From the NCBI GenBank assembly GCA_030248225.1, contig JASANE010028422.1, forward strand, positions 48,368 through 112,367: a stretch of 64,000 bases of DNA. The letters run 5' to 3'. Numbering within the stretch: position 1 is the stretch's first letter; each line of letters starts with the position of its first letter. The notes below the pieces were generated by a model. It had not been told where the DNA came from, did no database searches, and saw only the letters and a program-made list of their open reading frames with translations. A program made the position numbers and the translations under genes. Positions 1-12,500 of this stretch are shown piece by piece. This DNA is from Trileptium ribeirensis. Lineage: Eukaryota; Nematoda; Enoplea; Enoplida; Thoracostomopsidae.

Positions 1-224
1 TGTACTGTACGGTATAAATGGCGTGATAGATATTTATATCCAAGCGAAGCCATGTGAAATTTAGTGGGCCAGGAAAGACGATGACAGAGCATAGCACATG
101 CGTACGCATGACATACACATAAAGACACACGACCGCGGTAGTGTCATATACTGCAAACATTACTAGGAACCTCTGAAAGTATGGTCGGACTCGAAAAAAA
201 ACTGCCTACACGAACAAGACACGA

Positions 225-740
225 TACAGATAGCTTAGATAGGAGGATAGATAAGATAAATAGGATAGAGGACAGATAGATAGGATAGAGGACAGATAGT
301 TAGGATGGATAAGATAGATAGGATGGATAAGATAGATAGGATAGATAAGATAAATAGGATAGAGGACAGATAGATAGGATAGAGGACAGATAGTTAGGAT
401 GGATAAGATAGATAGGATAGATAAGATAGATAGGATAGAGGACAGATAGATAGGATAGAGGACAGATAGTTAGGATGGATAAGATATATATGATGGATAA
501 GATAGATAGGATATATAACATAGATAGGATAGATAAGATAGATAGGATAGAGGACAGATAGATAGGATGCACGACAGATAGATAGGATGGATAAGATAGA
601 TATAGCAGAAGACAGATAGATAGGATAGGACGGATAAGATAGATAGATGATAGGATAGATAGACAGATAAGATACATAGATAGGGTGGATAGATAGATGG
701 GTTAGACATGATAGCTAAGACAGATAGATTAGATAGATAC
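225..740. repeat. GATA/GGATA-type minisatellite
   Basis: About 500 bp made almost wholly of gataggata, gataagata and gatagagga permutations, with a longer unit of roughly 80 bp (gaggacagatagataggatag and neighbours) repeated several times. Both strands give long open frames full of Leu/Ile/Ser/Tyr. These follow from the repeat and are not genes. Confidence 0.95.
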
Positions 741-2224
741 TAGTGTCGTACAACAACAAAGACACACATACATCCAACCAACACGAGTTGTGGGTCTGAC
801 TGAAACAGCAGCTGCAGTGAACGAATACAAAAACAGACGGTACCGAAGCTACACTGTTGTAGTGTAGCATTCGAAGCTACGTAGCCACTAACCAACAACA
901 ATAAGCTGGTGGTGTGGGTGCCGTCGTATGTGCCTTATATACTCACTCCGATGCAGCGCTAGTCGAGAAAGCACGCAAGCAAGCAAGACTTGACAAATCG
1001 ATGAGTATAGAATGTGCGCTTGTTGTAAGTAGCTACTATGCAAAATGCCTCCGGCGCTTTGTAGAACACAGACCATTATACAAAATAGAGTTAGCGCTTT
1101 GGTTAAACCAGGCGTCGATGAGGCTCTTCCTTCGTCGGTCCAAACAGCTTTATACTACTAGTTAGTTTACTAGTAGGAGAGCCATTGCACAAATGATATT
1201 GCATGACAGTATAGATACACACTTGATGTTTTTGTGTGTACGACAACATCGTATACTACCATTTGAGACTCGTATGGAATCACGTAGTAGTAAGTCGGCC
1301 CTGTTGCACTGCAATCGAAGACACACATTCGAAATCACAACGCGCGATCACCGATAGCCATATCGCAACTACATACGTACACAAAACTCGGTTATCAAAG
1401 CAGGTTCGTTCGCTCTGGCTGCTCAGAACTGCGATTAATTACTACTGCAGGTATCATACTATCTCGTTGCAAGTAATTGATATAACAACTATAAAATATT
1501 TATCTACATTATGAAAAGCCATGGCATAGTCAGAGTAAAGCTGGAGCTGTCACAACGTAAAAATTATATGCTCGATAAATGTACGCAGCAGGTCCCATTA
1601 TAATTAATAATACACTGACCGCTTTGTCAAGACAAGCATCGTTAGAGTTGTGTATACAACTGACGCCCGCAAATATAAAAAATTCAACTGCGTTGATAAA
1701 CAGTATTTATATATGTTATGTTACGACTCGTTGCAGGTAAGAAAACTAAATTAAAACTGATTTTCACCTAAACAATACAAAAAAATTCGATTAAGAACCG
1801 TTTACTAAGTAAAGATGTCCAAGGTTCGTTGGCTTAGCGCGTTGATGGTTTCCTCGGGATTTGAGTCAGGGCGAAGGGTACATGTTTGAACTCAAATTTC
1901 CCTTTATTTGCTAACCTTCCCAACGTTTTACTAAAAATTTCACCGATCTTGTTCAAATTTTTCTGATTTTAGCACAATTTTCGGGGCTAGCCCCACGTAC
2001 CCCTCTCCCCGCTGTGGTCATCTATGGGTTACTTGCATGTATGAAACGTGTTACACCGACATCAACATGCGCTATTGTTAATTTTAGCAGCATCAACGAT
2101 GCAGTTAAAATTCTAAATTAGAAACCATATTTATAACAATTTTTTTCTGTTAATTTTTACCCAAGATACCAAAAAATTTCCGAGAAAAATTTTCAGCACA
2201 TGAATATTTTTATATTACACATAC
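741..2224. other. Unassigned intronic sequence
   Basis: I see no gene, recognisable transposon protein or tandem repeat here. Open frames near 890-1165 and 1236-1514 have no recognisable motifs. The stretch falls in the intron that follows exon 6 of the minus-strand RGS12-like gene. Confidence 0.5.
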
Positions 2225-2485
2225 CAAGAGTGCATTAGGGAAGAGTATGACACTTCCATACACTTACATGTATATAAACCCGTGTTTGATGACGCGGGCG
2301 TTTTCGGCCTGACGACCTCATTTCCAGTCTTTTGGGGGGTGAGGGTCGAGATGCATAGACTCCCCTTCCAGTTTCTGGGGAAGGGAGGGCAGGTTGGACC
2401 CCCAATTCCGGGGGGGGGCAGTTTATAACACGGGTTTCATGTGAGTGCAGGGAAGTGTGTCATAGTCTTCCCTAATGCACTCTTG
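2225..2485. mobile_element. 261-bp MITE with terminal inverted repeats and 7-bp target duplication
   Basis: The left end CAAGAGTGCATTAGGG is repeated in inverse at the right end. Similarity of the two arms continues inward for about 60 bp (shared tatgacac, cacttcc and acccgtgtt blocks). The element is flanked on both sides by cacatac (2218-2224 and 2486-2492), as expected for a target-site duplication. The centre is G-rich and has no coding capacity. It is a non-autonomous DNA transposon, perhaps mobilised by a hAT-like transposase (inference from TIR and duplication length). Confidence 0.85.
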
Positions 2486-2739
2486 CACATACTAATCTAA
2501 CAGCATTGTCGAGCTGAGTTAAATGGCATATTAATCAGCTGAAGTTATAAATTTAATTAACGTGTCAGGCTTTCACTTAAATGGGGTTAACATCTTAACA
2601 CATGTAGCGACTGGTATACTGCACTCAGATTGCCATCGTGAGTCGAATATCGTATGGTATATGAAATTATACATTTACTGAGATTAGATCGGGCTGGAGG
2701 ACTATAACTATTCTAGCGGCTGCCGCCCCAAACCCTTGG

Positions 2740-3300
2740 CACAAAGCCATTCTCTTTTCAAGACACAATATTTAGAATATCTGAATCAGCCAAATATTGT
2801 ATCTCTAGCGTCGTGTTGGATTCTGGTGACTCTCTGGCACGCCATCGGGACCCCTCAGGATACCCCAAATTCCCCTTTGTGGTCACACCTAGGCTTTTAG
2901 AACTGGTTTTAGGTCCGTTAAAAAGCAAAGTTGGGAAATTGGGCATGATAGTCATTTTGTGAGCACTATTTCCATTGTCTAGCTACGTCCCTATACCACT
3001 AAACTTGGGCTAATCGTGTTTCTGGGGCCCCAAAATTTCGGCTTTTTAGTATCTGACTCGCCCAAAGTGAGGTTTAGGGTTAAAAATCAAACTTGACCAA
3101 CCTGGGGACTCTAGTGTCTTGGTCTATTTCCAGTACGTAGCTACCTTTCTATGCCCCTAAAATTGGGCTAATCGTGTTTGTGGGGTCCAAAAAATTCAAT
3201 TTTTCGTTTCTGTTCCGCCCAAATTGCGACTTAGGTCCGTTAAAACGCAAAGTTGGTCGAATTTGGCACTCTGGTGACTTTATGAGCACTATTTTCAGTA
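2740..3300. repeat. ~160-bp tandem repeat, about three degenerate copies
   Basis: The phrase gggctaatcgtgttt recurs at 3008 and 3166. The phrase aggtccgttaaaa occurs at 2911 and 3233, with a diverged version midway near 3072. This gives a period near 160 bp. No coding potential is evident. Confidence 0.7.
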
Positions 3301-3700
3301 CCTAGTTATCCTATACCCCAATGGATGCAGGATATGGGTCAAAATAAGTTCATATGACCCAAAATACACGAAACTGGTATTATCTCTGCACCTGCTCGAG
3401 CCATTTTGGTGTTTTTGTCTCATTTTATAGAGCAATTCATTTTCTTTGCATTTGCAAATGCGTGGTGCTATTTTCATTATTTCAGCTTACGGCTAAGTCA
3501 AAAAGGGTTTTTCAATGGGCCCATAGGATCCAAAATACAATAAATGGCAATATCTCCGCAACCACTCGAGCTAAATAGTATTTTTGATCCCATTTTGTAG
3601 ATCACTGCATCCTCTATGTAGTGGCACATTGAAAATCCCTAAGTACACAATGAGCGGGTATCTCCTTAACTATTCAAGCAACAACATGGCTAATATTCGG
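3300..3700 (-). repeat. Solitary copies of the 160-175-bp satellite family
   Basis: Two units read tatctc(t/c)gca(a)cc...ctcgagc, followed by tttgtctcattttatagagcaattcat or a close variant. They are the reverse complement of the unit arrayed at 8752-9560. Further degraded units lie near 3650, 6330-6490 and 6940-7010, so the family is dispersed in both orientations. Confidence 0.6.
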
Positions 3701-3944
3701 CCAATCGTAAGATGATGTTCAATATACCGGTGTACGACTATGTCTTTCTAAATCACATATTCAACACTCAGAATTCACAAAATTGGCAATGCGACAAACT
3801 ACCATTTATAATATGCGGCACTGCAGGATTGAACATTCGAAAGCCATGCTCGGTAAAACTATATTGTTATCTGTTGTTGCCGACCATGCATTGGCTATAT
3901 AAAAACATAAGCTTTCCGCAATAAACTGGTGTTCTGTAGTTCCG

Positions 3945-4536
3945 ACTAAAGATGGAAGTTGGGTCGGGCGCAGTGCGGGTCGGGTCGAGTCAAACATAAT
4001 ATTTAAAAAACAATGTTGACTGTTATATTTTCACACACTTCAGAATTAAACAAACTGTTATTTTTCTGATTAATAATTAATATTCAACAAAGATTCAGTT
4101 TAATCAATGCGTTTACTATGAGTGTTGTGAAGAGATTCAGTTCGACAGCCCATCCGACAACCGTGTGCGACATTCTTCGAAAAATAAGTTTTCTAATTAT
4201 CCGAACTGCACCACAAATGTAATGAGGGAGGGTGGTAGTCTTTGGATCACTTATGTTTGGTGTATTAAAATTCGCATTCCGCATTCGCATTATTATATTT
4301 ACAAAAATTATTTTTGCGGTATTAGTAACATCAAATTCTGTTACTATCCTATCAGCAGAAAAATAGGCGGAGCGAAAAAACAACCTATGCAAATGAAGCA
4401 TTCCACTGAACCATGCTTGCCTTAGATTTTGTAGAATATATGACATGTGATTTTAAAAAAACTAGGGTCGGGTCTAGCTGACACGGTTGTCGGGTCCGAT
4501 CGGACTGGAAAACTCGACCCTAATTCCATCTTTAGT
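3945..4536. mobile_element. ~590-bp element with ~20-bp inverted ends (CTAAAGATGGAA)
   Basis: The left end ctaaagatggaagttgggtc matches the inverse of the right end gaccctaattccatctttag with few mismatches. The subterminal regions carry gggtcgggtcgg-type runs in opposite orientation. The interior is AT-rich. Overlapping open frames at 4084-4446 (minus) and 4165-4425 (plus) have no recognisable motif. No clear target duplication was found. A possible solitary end of a related element lies at 27816-27870 (caaagatggaaccgtgtccc). Confidence 0.65.
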
Positions 4537-7448
4537 TCTTACGGTGATTGTATGTTATGTATAGCTTATAAATTTAATTAAAATAAAATAAAAATAATAT
4601 ATTATGTGACAGAAAAAATTGGCGCCTGCCGTGGAAATATATATACAATGTTCATTTATAGGCATACATATGTGGAACATAAAAAATGCAAAATATTGTA
4701 TATATATATATTCATAATTTTCAGTCATCGTGGATAACTTGTAATTAAGGCTATTCAACTCCTAATTCTGCTGCCGATTCGGCATGGTATGCAGCGTTCT
4801 GTCTGAAAATGTTATGAATCAATGGTTAGATCTTAGTGGAAATACAGCTGTATGGGAACAGCCAATACGTATTAATGTGCAAACATTAACGAATAATTTA
4901 AGATTCCTGCGCGTTTCTTACCCAATTGAAATCCAATTATATATATTATATATATATATATATAATATATAAATATATTTACGGTTATCATTAATAAACA
5001 ACGTGTTTAACCGCAAGCACAAAATTTTTTAATGATAGAATTTAGTGGTGCTATGCTGTAAAACGACGGTATAAATCCTAACTATATACTGAAGCTCCAT
5101 CTTGACCATGAAAACGCTTATATCGTTTCAATTTCTCTGAAGCCGACCTCGTCGTTAGCGACCTTTCGCTATAACTCTAATAAGCAAGAGTACACCTGGT
5201 AAGCATAACAGGAATTCTGTTTTGTTTTGAAGTCGATTGTATGATATAACACTTAGATACAAAGCATTATGTAAAATATAATAATTATATGATGGAATTG
5301 TATTGTTACCACAAGAACATCACTGAATTTTGTGTATAACAGCTTAAATTTTAACTGTTCTGCTAATAACTCGGCGCAATTAATTATCACATTAACAAAT
5401 TGTGGTATTTGCAGCTAAAAGCATTGTTAATCAGCGATAACACTAATAATTGTACGGTTTACCCTAAGTAATAGCAACTATATATTACTCTTCTGCTGTG
5501 TGGCTTTTGAGAAAACTAAAAGTAGTCATAATCTTTTTGAGTCTTACAGAGGTTGAACACACTGTAGTCTTACGGAATACGATATCATCTGTGATCTTTA
5601 TGGGTTTTGCGGAACTGTAACTGTTTGTAGGCTGAGCTGGTCGTATCTGAGCTTGTAGACTACATGCAAAATTCAGGTAGCTAGCAATCAATTAGTTATT
5701 GCGAGGTTTATGAAGGTTACAGCTGCTGTGACGCTATGGCTGCTTAATTTATTAGGATTTAGGTATAGCATTTTAAGCATTTTTGCAAAACATGTACCAT
5801 AGGTAAACTGACCAGCAATGCAAATATATAGGACATTCGTGAAAACCTGCCCAAGCGGCTTAGCGCCTAGAGTTGGCAAAATTCGAGAAACGTAGGCCGA
5901 CTCGCAGTCGTTTCCTTTTTTGTATTTTGAGTAGATTTTTCTTCCTATATACATACATATAACAAAAATATACTCAGACTGAAGTAACACTAATAAACTG
6001 TCAATTCAAAAGCACCTACCTGGCGCAATTTAACTGGCACAATAGTTCATTCGAAAGCCTAAAACCTGAGATGTGACCTTTAATTCGACGCAAACAATAT
6101 TGCAACACCACCCTGCCGAAAAAATGGCTCAAAGACGTTCGGGTCATAAGGGAAAAAGACAGATAAAACATATTATGGATTGTATCTCACAAATGGTGAA
6201 GATGTCTAAGTATTGTAAGACTGATTTTGTACAGAGGCACAGCTCCATAACGCACATATAATGCTATATATACTGCGTGGCTCTTTCAGGATCCAAGGGG
6301 TTATAATGTCAACGAGAGATCTGAAATTTGCATATACAATTTATCTCCGCAACCAATTCAGCTATATCTGTGAAATTAAGCTCATTTTATAGAGAAATTC
6401 ATCCTCAAAGTAGATGCAGACGACATTTTGTTATCAATATTTACACTCCAGGGTGGATTAAATGGGTTTTCGAATGGGTCTATGAAACCAAAACTAGCGA
6501 CAAAACTTAAACTGACTCCATTAAACATTCATTTTTCAAAACCGGATGTGGAATCCACATCCATTGTTACGAAACAAATACAAACGCGATTAGGTTCAAT
6601 GCTAGCCCAGACTTAGCGATCTGAAACACGATAATAGAAGTTGCGTGACATTTGCTTACTTTGAATTAGAATCCGATTCTGTTAGCGAACAAACTTAATG
6701 TAATTGTGACGTTACAAAATGAAATGGTCCTATAGTCTAACAGTCACCGTTCGCAAACATAACCCTTTTTAATTCAAATCTGACAAAACTTTATTCGCGA
6801 ACAAATTTGAAATTCAATAGCAGATATTAGATTTTTTGCGACATATTCGAAACTGTTCAGTACCTCAAATTTTTTCAAAAAGCAATATAGAATGGTTGGT
6901 GGGATCATCTTAAGTTTAGTTGCTCAAAAATCAAGTATATCCGTATTATCCCCGCAAACTTTCGAAGCATATGGGTGATATTGGTCTCGTTTTTAGCAGC
7001 AATTTCAGTCGGCATACGTGTCGCTAAATTACATATTCAACACTCATAATTCATCAGCTTGGCGATGATACATGCTATTAGTAATAATAATGGGGAAACA
7101 ACAAAAATTCTTCAAAATGACACATGATTAATCTAATGTATATAAATTAGATGTAATTTGATGTTGTTAGCGACTCAATTGCCAGGCAAATTTTACTTTT
7201 CATATTTTAAAAGAGAATAGTCGTTCTTGGAGTGGAATCAGGAATGTCACATGTTTAGCCAACAGATTGTTACAGTGGCATTGGAATTTATTTCAGAAGT
7301 TTCCAAATGGTTCGCTTTGTCGCAAATACATTAGTATTTGTTCGGTGTTTTATGTATCACAACAATTTTAAAAATTGCTTTCGAGAAGTTTTAATTTTAT
7401 TGTTCTTGTTGTTGGACCAAAAACGATCAAACGATATCGAAGATATAT
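4537..7448. other. AT-rich intronic DNA, mostly unassigned
   Basis: AT-rich sequence with a short TA microsatellite (4938-4972), degraded satellite units at 6330-6490 and 6940-7010, and no recognisable gene. The minus-strand open frames at 5485-5691 and 5688-5990 were examined for an RGS box and have none. Confidence 0.5.
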
Positions 7449-7560
7449 ATGTCAGACAAACCAAGTGAAGTTGACAACAATGACGGTGACGATGAATGCG
7501 GAGAGTCGAACTCAGGTTTTGACGGCGAATATGATGAAATAATTTACGAGGACGGTCTGG
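7449..7560 (+). CDS. Possible first coding exon of a plus-strand gene, acidic N-terminus
   Basis: An ATG opens 37 codons beginning MSDKPSEVDNND. The stretch is very rich in Asp/Glu/Gly, includes EYDEIIYEDGL, and ends exactly at a strong donor (CTGG|GTGAGT, phase 1). Codon composition looks coding in otherwise AT-rich intron. It lies antisense inside the large host-gene intron, so it would be a nested gene or the start of a transposon gene. I do not recognise the family; acidic N-termini of this kind occur in several transposases, but that is only a comparison. The downstream duplicated block at 7753-8155 could belong to it. A 37-codon frame with a good donor can occur by chance. Confidence 0.4.
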
Positions 7561-7752
7561 GTGAGTTTATATGATCCTGTTTTGGAAATGATTTTAGTGT
7601 TTTTGTGATTGAGCTCAAACTGTACAGAATAGGTTCACGATTATTCATAGTAGTATCTGGGAAGCGAGTGGAAACGGAGCAAGTATGGCCGCTATGAAAT
7701 ATTCCAAGCTTGAAATTTTAGATTTACTGGTGCTTGTGTGCTATTTAAAATG

Positions 7753-8155
7753 TGTTGTGTGAAAATGGTCCGATCCTAAAGACCACGCACAGCTCTGTAG
7801 TGACATTATAAAGCAACAACAGTTTCCCGACGGCAATACCATCGTATTCATGGTGCTTAAAAATCTATATAAAAATGTTTTCGAGCTGCCATGCCGAAAT
7901 AACATGCCACTAAACCAAAAAAGGTCTGTGAGAAGAGGACGGCAAACCCTAAAACATCCCAGACGCACTGGAGCGACATCATACAGCAACCACAGGTCTC
8001 CGACCGCAATAATGTTGTATTAAGCGTGCTCGAAACACTATATAAGGAAGGCATGACGCTCGTACTCCGCAATAAAATGTCACAGAGCAAAATATATATG
8101 AAAATGGGCCGACATATATCCTTTTTTGGACCCATAGCGAGCCAAGGAGTCGTCT
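7753..8155 (+). pseudogene. Tandemly duplicated coding-like block, ~172-bp period
   Basis: Two consecutive units start at about 7755 (tgtgtgaaaatgg) and 7927 (tgtgagaagagg). Read in their own frames they give related peptides: SDIIKQQQFPDGNTIVFMVL then LKNLYKN, and SDIIQQPQVSDRNNVVLSVL then LETLYKE, followed by a shared RN.M motif. Aligned positions conserve Asp, Ile, Gln, Val, Leu and Tyr, which suggests past coding selection. The first unit has in-frame stops before its SDII, and the two units sit in different frames. The second is open from about 7924 to 8155 (ends KMGRHISFFGPIASQGVV, stop). I do not recognise the family. It may be a decayed duplicated exon or a transposon-derived gene. 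Confidence 0.4.
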
Positions 8156-8751
8156 GACAAAAAAATGGTGTACAGCAGAATTGTAGCTCCTGATGAGCTG
8201 ATTTCGCTGCGAAGCTTCTGTCTCGACATATAGGTCCCGACAGATGCCCGGCCGACAAATGGCCAAATTTAACAATGTGTGACCATTGACCTCTTTGGAG
8301 CCCAGTTTGACTCGGAAGACGTTGTCGCTGGATTTAGCGTCTAATGACAGGGCACAAATACACTAAATTTGTAATCAAAAATTTCTCAAGATCCATTCAT
8401 TCGGTGACTGAGTTATGATTTCCACAGACGGACAAAAAGAAAATTATAGGATTTTCTCCGCTAGCGAGTAAAATCCGCTCGCTGTGTTTCAGTTAGGCGT
8501 GTAACACGATAAGAGTTATGAAGAAGCCGTTTTTTAAAGAATAGCGATGAGTGACGGTTTACAAATGCCATTATTGCTTTAGTTCAGTTGGCCTTGCCAG
8601 TGGGACAGTACAGCTTTGATCATGAAAAAATGCCTAATAGCAGGTTGAATATTTAACACTTATTTCGTATTTCTGATAGTTAATGGTAGTTCTGAAGAAT
8701 TTGAATATATACTATTTTCACTCAGCGATAATCATAAACTAGTAGCCTGTC

Positions 8752-9560
8752 TTATCGACAAGGTGGTGAATTTTGAGAGTCGAATATGCAATTTAGAGAT
8801 ATATGCCTAGCTATATTGAGCATTAAATTACAAAGTGAGCCACCGAATACCAACCACGTTGCTGGAATAGTTGAGACGATATCCCGATTATTGTGCTCGC
8901 AACATTCAACTAAATAGTGGATAAATTGTTCTGCAGAATAAGACCAAACAAACCTATATAGATAGAATGGTTGCGGAGATATTACCATTTTCGTGTGTTT
9001 TGGTTCCCAAGTGCACAATGAATAACAATAACAGCAAAATAATAATAATAATAGCATCACACTATTTGCAGTTATATTGAACATGAATTGCTCTATAGAA
9101 TGAGACCAAAAACACCTACATAGCTATAGCGGTTGAAGAGATATTACCATTTTCATGTATTTTGGGTAGCATGGGCTCACCCAAAAACCCTTTTTGAACC
9201 AACCCTGCAGCAAAGTAATGACAATTGCAGTACAATATCTGCAGCTATATAGAGGATAAATAGCACTACAGAATGAGACCAAATACCTATATAGCTCGAG
9301 CGACTGTGGAGATATTACCATTTTCGTGTATATTTGGTCCCATGGGCCCATTGAAAAACACTTTTTAACCCAACCCTGCAGCAAAATAACGACAATAGCA
9401 GAACGCTATTTGCATCTATATGAAGAATGAATTATGAATTACTCTACATAAACTAAATACACGTATATAGCTCGACCGGTTGCGGAGATATAACCACGTT
9501 CCTGCAACTTGGGCTTCATGGGTCCATTTTGCAATCCGTTTTGACCAAAATCCTGCATTC
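8752..9560 (+). repeat. Tandem array of a 160-175-bp satellite, at least four units
   Basis: The marker gagatattaccattttcgtgt, with small changes, recurs at about 8976, 9138, 9309 and 9485, giving periods of 162-176 bp. Each unit also carries a ctatatagctcgagcg-type block, an agaatgagaccaaa block and an accaaccctgcagca-type block. Inverted solitary copies occur at 3300-3700. Confidence 0.8.
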
Positions 9561-12500
9561 TAAGAGAACAGCACAGCAAAGTACTATATAATAATTTATA
9601 GACTTATTTTCTCTACATCGTGAGCCCTATTTGACTCTGACTTCGACACGGCTTGTCGAGTTACAGTAAGTAACGTGAATTAATGCGGCCCATTAGGAAC
9701 CGACTTGAGCCCTCTTGACCCGTTTTTCGGGGCTGCGATGTTGAAATCGTACTTTGTAAAGTAACTAAAGAGCGCAAATAGACATTTCAAGCTTTCAAAT
9801 CAGCTATCGCGCGAATCAATTCGCATAGCGGAAGTTGAGTTATGCGTATCATCCCAAAAAACCCAGAAACGGACACCGTTGAAATTTACCACTCTGGCCA
9901 GTGAGAATTCTTCAATTCGCTCGTTTCACTCACCGAATGGGTTAAGTTTAGCTAACTTGTGTTACACGCTTGACTAAATAAATGTTGTTGTCCCTTTTGT
10001 AAAACATTAAGAAGTTCTGCCGTTTTCGAACAAAAATCAGAAGAAGAAAGTTTGGTGCTCAGCAGTTTCATGGTTGTTTCATAATACAAGACGCATCATA
10101 ATCTGTGTGTGATCATTACGTGACGCCTAGCCTTCCTTAGAACATAGCGTATTATACAGATATGTTCATACTGGAGTTAAGGAATTACAGTTCTTGAATT
10201 CAGTTTGGGTTGAAACATGCATCTTGGAGAAATAACGACTATTACTTACGAAATAAATCAACGTTAATCATTAGAAAAAATTAAAAGAGCGTTTATATTT
10301 AACATATTTAGCTTCTTCTACATTAAGCGTGGACCGCATCGGTTGCATCATTACTTGTGACCACCACTACGAATATAGCTCCGTAAAGCGCGAAATTTAC
10401 TGCAACCAATGAATACAATCTATCAACATTACTGAACCACGTTCGAACTTGACCAAGGTGACGTGTCAAAGAATTGACCTACGTTCCCAGATCAAGGGTA
10501 CCTGTGTACGTGTCAAACTTCGGACGATGCCGCGCAAATACCATCCGCTTATTATCTTACGGTTTCCGAATTATTTATATAAGCTTGCTACATACAATAG
10601 TGCAAATCATCTACAACCAAAATGCACATTAGTGCGTTATTTTAATCGAACCAGACCAGACACAGCAGTAATAATACTAAATAGGTCACCCGGTTTTTAC
10701 TATAAACTACTACAGCCGCTATGCGTCAACACGCCCGCGGCCAGCTTTACTCTCGCCGCATTATGCATCGTTCGCGCAACAGTCGCCGGCTGATTCCGCG
10801 TAAGCTATCGGTCGTGATCATCAACGCACAACACACATTAACAATAAGGCCGCCATGCGTACACACGTTCATGGATCTGTATAAATTAATATACAGCTCT
10901 AAACTTAACTGATTGATCGCCGAAACAGGAAAATATAAATACATACACATATGTCAAACCCCTTTACCCGGGAGTCGCAAGCTGTTGAAAAGGGGAAGGG
11001 CTGTCAAAAAATTATAACGCTTTTAGTTAATTTGTGTCTTTAGCTAGCAAAAAGTGTCGGGGGGGGGGTTGCAATATCATATATTCATTTAATTTACATA
11101 TCTACATATTGCATATAATTTTATACGCTGGCTCGAGGAGCTTGTATTTATTTTTGTTCTATGGCCATAGAAATAACAACAATAACAACGTTGCCTTGTT
11201 TTATCTAAGCTACGTGGATCTATTCTGTACTAGGGGCTTTATTTAAGTTGTTAATACGAAAGCAAAACGACTATCATCATCATCATCAATATCAACTCAA
11301 TCGTCCGTCGCTCGCTTCACTAGACACACTTCTCTTAGTTGTTCTTTGTGAAAGCAGACACGGCTATAGTAGTAGTTCTTTTATATTATGAAAGTGATTT
11401 GTTGAGTGAGGTCCTGCACATATGCTTCGCTTGCTATAACAGTTCAGTTTTGGAACTATAATAGTAATACAGAATCGTACACAAATTCACTAACTAGTAG
11501 ATACTAGCCAGCATTCATGTATATAGGTTTCGCTGAGAATTATTATATAAGACAAATCATGTGAAAGAAAAAAGTTCTTAATAATAAAATAATGTAGCGG
11601 AGAACAACACAAATGAACTGGTACCTGTTACAACTCCGCGCTCCTCACTATTTCAGCCATTTGACCGCTGGTTTGCTACGATCACGGCTAAGGAAAACAA
11701 GTGCAATTTAGTCACCCCCACATTACATACAGGATGGCTCTGCACCGTGATGGATCCTCCAGTTTTCATACGGCTGACTTCCAGATACCTAAAATTTTGA
11801 CCAATTTTCTCGTATTTTCGCTAACAGTTTCCCAAAATTTGCTATTTTGTGCTGATTTTTACTAAAATATTTCCAAACTTTAAAAAATTTGGCATCGCTT
11901 GGAAGGATGAGCAGGGGTAAATATTGCTTATGGGGGTCCCGCCTACACAAGCAACACCCCCTGCAGCAGTCTTGTAATTTTGCTTGCATGCAGCGAGCAG
12001 CATGAATGAAAGAAAATATAAAAAAATGGATCCGACAGTGTTGTATCTAGTTGTTGTCGACATGCATCACGTACGATTAATATTGCATTTCAAAGCTTAT
12101 ATTAAATCGGTCGGAGAACAACGTTAATCGATAGCCACAAAACACATCGCCATACATGCAGCAACATACACAAACATGTTTTCGTATGATCAGAGGCGGC
12201 ACAAGCTCTTCAAAAGTGGACGGGACCAGTCGCTTACATTCATTATATGTATTATAACCTCATAAGTAAATTTTTTCATGTCGGTTGAAAGTGGGAGTGC
12301 CCCCATATGATTGTACAACCAAATCCTGCATGGACAAAATATATGTCTCCGAACAAAATTCTAAGGAAGGCGCCACCATCAAGAGCGAATATAACAGTAG
12401 GAAGAACAACTAGCCGTCATCAACCACAATAACTAAGCATCACTCCTTATCAACACACGCGCAGGCGCACGCAACTCCAGCATCTAGCAAACTCACAACG

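Noticed and set aside
300..709. Long minus-strand open frames rich in Leu, Ser, Ile and Tyr
   Set aside because: They follow from the GATA-type repeat; several frames are open at once and none has non-repeat content.
5485..5990. Candidate RGS-box exon on the minus strand
   Set aside because: Two adjacent open frames lack the conserved ENIxFW and related residues and are not bracketed by fitting splice sites.
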